This document shows positions 63,660-64,000 of a stretch of DNA of 64,000 nucleotides, in pieces. A program made the position numbers and the translations under genes. How positions within the stretch are numbered: the first letter of the stretch is position 1; every line of letters starts with the position of its first letter. Origin of the DNA: Monomorium pharaonis (taxonomy: Eukaryota; Arthropoda; Insecta; Hymenoptera; Formicidae); contig NC_050474.1 of NCBI RefSeq assembly GCF_013373865.1, positions 14,323,045-14,387,044 of the forward strand. Direction: 5' to 3'. The notes under the pieces are model-generated. The model searched no databases. It worked only from the letters and a program-made list of their open reading frames with translations, and was not told the origin of the DNA.

Positions 63660-64000
63660 ACACTTGATGCTCATGAATACATATTTGTTATAGATTAGTT
63701 CAATAGATGCGAGAAACATGAAACTTGTAGTTAACTAATATTTTTAATAAATATAAATTCACAGTTTTTTTCATGATTTTTACATATGCGAAATAACATG
63801 TGGAATAACTTATAAAAATATGTTTTTGCTCTGTTCTTTTGATAAAGCTAAATTATACCTCAGACAGAACGCAATATTTATAAAATATTTATAATATTTA
63901 TTCAAATATTTTATAAATATTTTTGTGGTCTCAGATTTGACAAATCATAAAGATTAATCATAAATATTATAAAAATATTTATGAAATATTTATAAATATT
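63660..64000. other. AT-rich interval
   Basis: No gene. Repeated atttataaaatatttataata-type words occupy the last 130 bases. Confidence 0.6.

Overview
This is eukaryotic, AT-rich, intron-bearing DNA with no recognisable single-copy host gene. Every coding region I can name belongs to a transposable element. The mix fits an insect, and the element families look most like those of ants (Hymenoptera): mariner, P element, EnSpm/CACTA, BEL/Pao, Gypsy, Helitron, Polinton and a CR1/Jockey-group LINE. The taxon is an inference from element families, not from a marker gene. There is nothing bacterial here: no operons, ribosome binding sites or CRISPR.

Layout. 0.1-0.7 kb: an internally deleted mariner. 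0.7-4.7 kb: copy 1 of an unusual transposon family (hAT-like C-terminus, Cys/His-rich module, ubiquitin-peptidase-like Cys box). 6.0-20.5 kb: a four-level nest. An EnSpm/CACTA transposase on the minus strand is split by a BEL/Pao retrotransposon (6833-18946, TSD ACAAC). The BEL element is itself split by a Gypsy element (11231-16694, 244-bp LTRs, 4-bp TSD) and by a foldback MITE (9830-10836, TSD TAA) that carries tRNA-like sequence in both arms. 20.9-21.9 kb: a Polinton-type DNA polymerase B fragment. 21.9-23.6 kb: GC-rich sequence. 23.6-25.8 kb: minisatellite blocks, one holding a 548-bp palindrome. 25.9-28.1 kb: a second, pol-deleted Gypsy of the same lineage. 28.4-29.5 kb: a second mariner. 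29.8-34.3 kb: a LINE flanked on both sides by (GA)n.

34.9-48.5 kb: copy 2 of the unusual transposon family on the minus strand, broken by a GC-rich element with inverted ends (37913-41674) and by an almost complete multi-exon P element with a THAP domain (42019-48368). 48.5-50.1 kb: an LTR-like promoter segment and three adjacent hairpin MITEs. 50.4-55.1 kb: a second EnSpm-type transposon with two genes. 55.1-58.9 kb: AT-rich sequence followed by GC-rich LTR-like segments. 58.9-63.1 kb: a Helitron on the minus strand (DUF6570-like ORF, HUH Rep, start of the helicase). 63.1-63.7 kb: an ACGTC-rich repeat and a 5S-rRNA-derived SINE. The last 0.3 kb is AT-rich.

The genes do not cooperate as a host pathway. 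Each was a self-replication module (transposase; gag-protease-RT-integrase; Rep-helicase) and almost all are now broken by stops, frameshifts or insertions. The order of insertion can be read directly from target-site duplications and from coding frames that resume across each insert.
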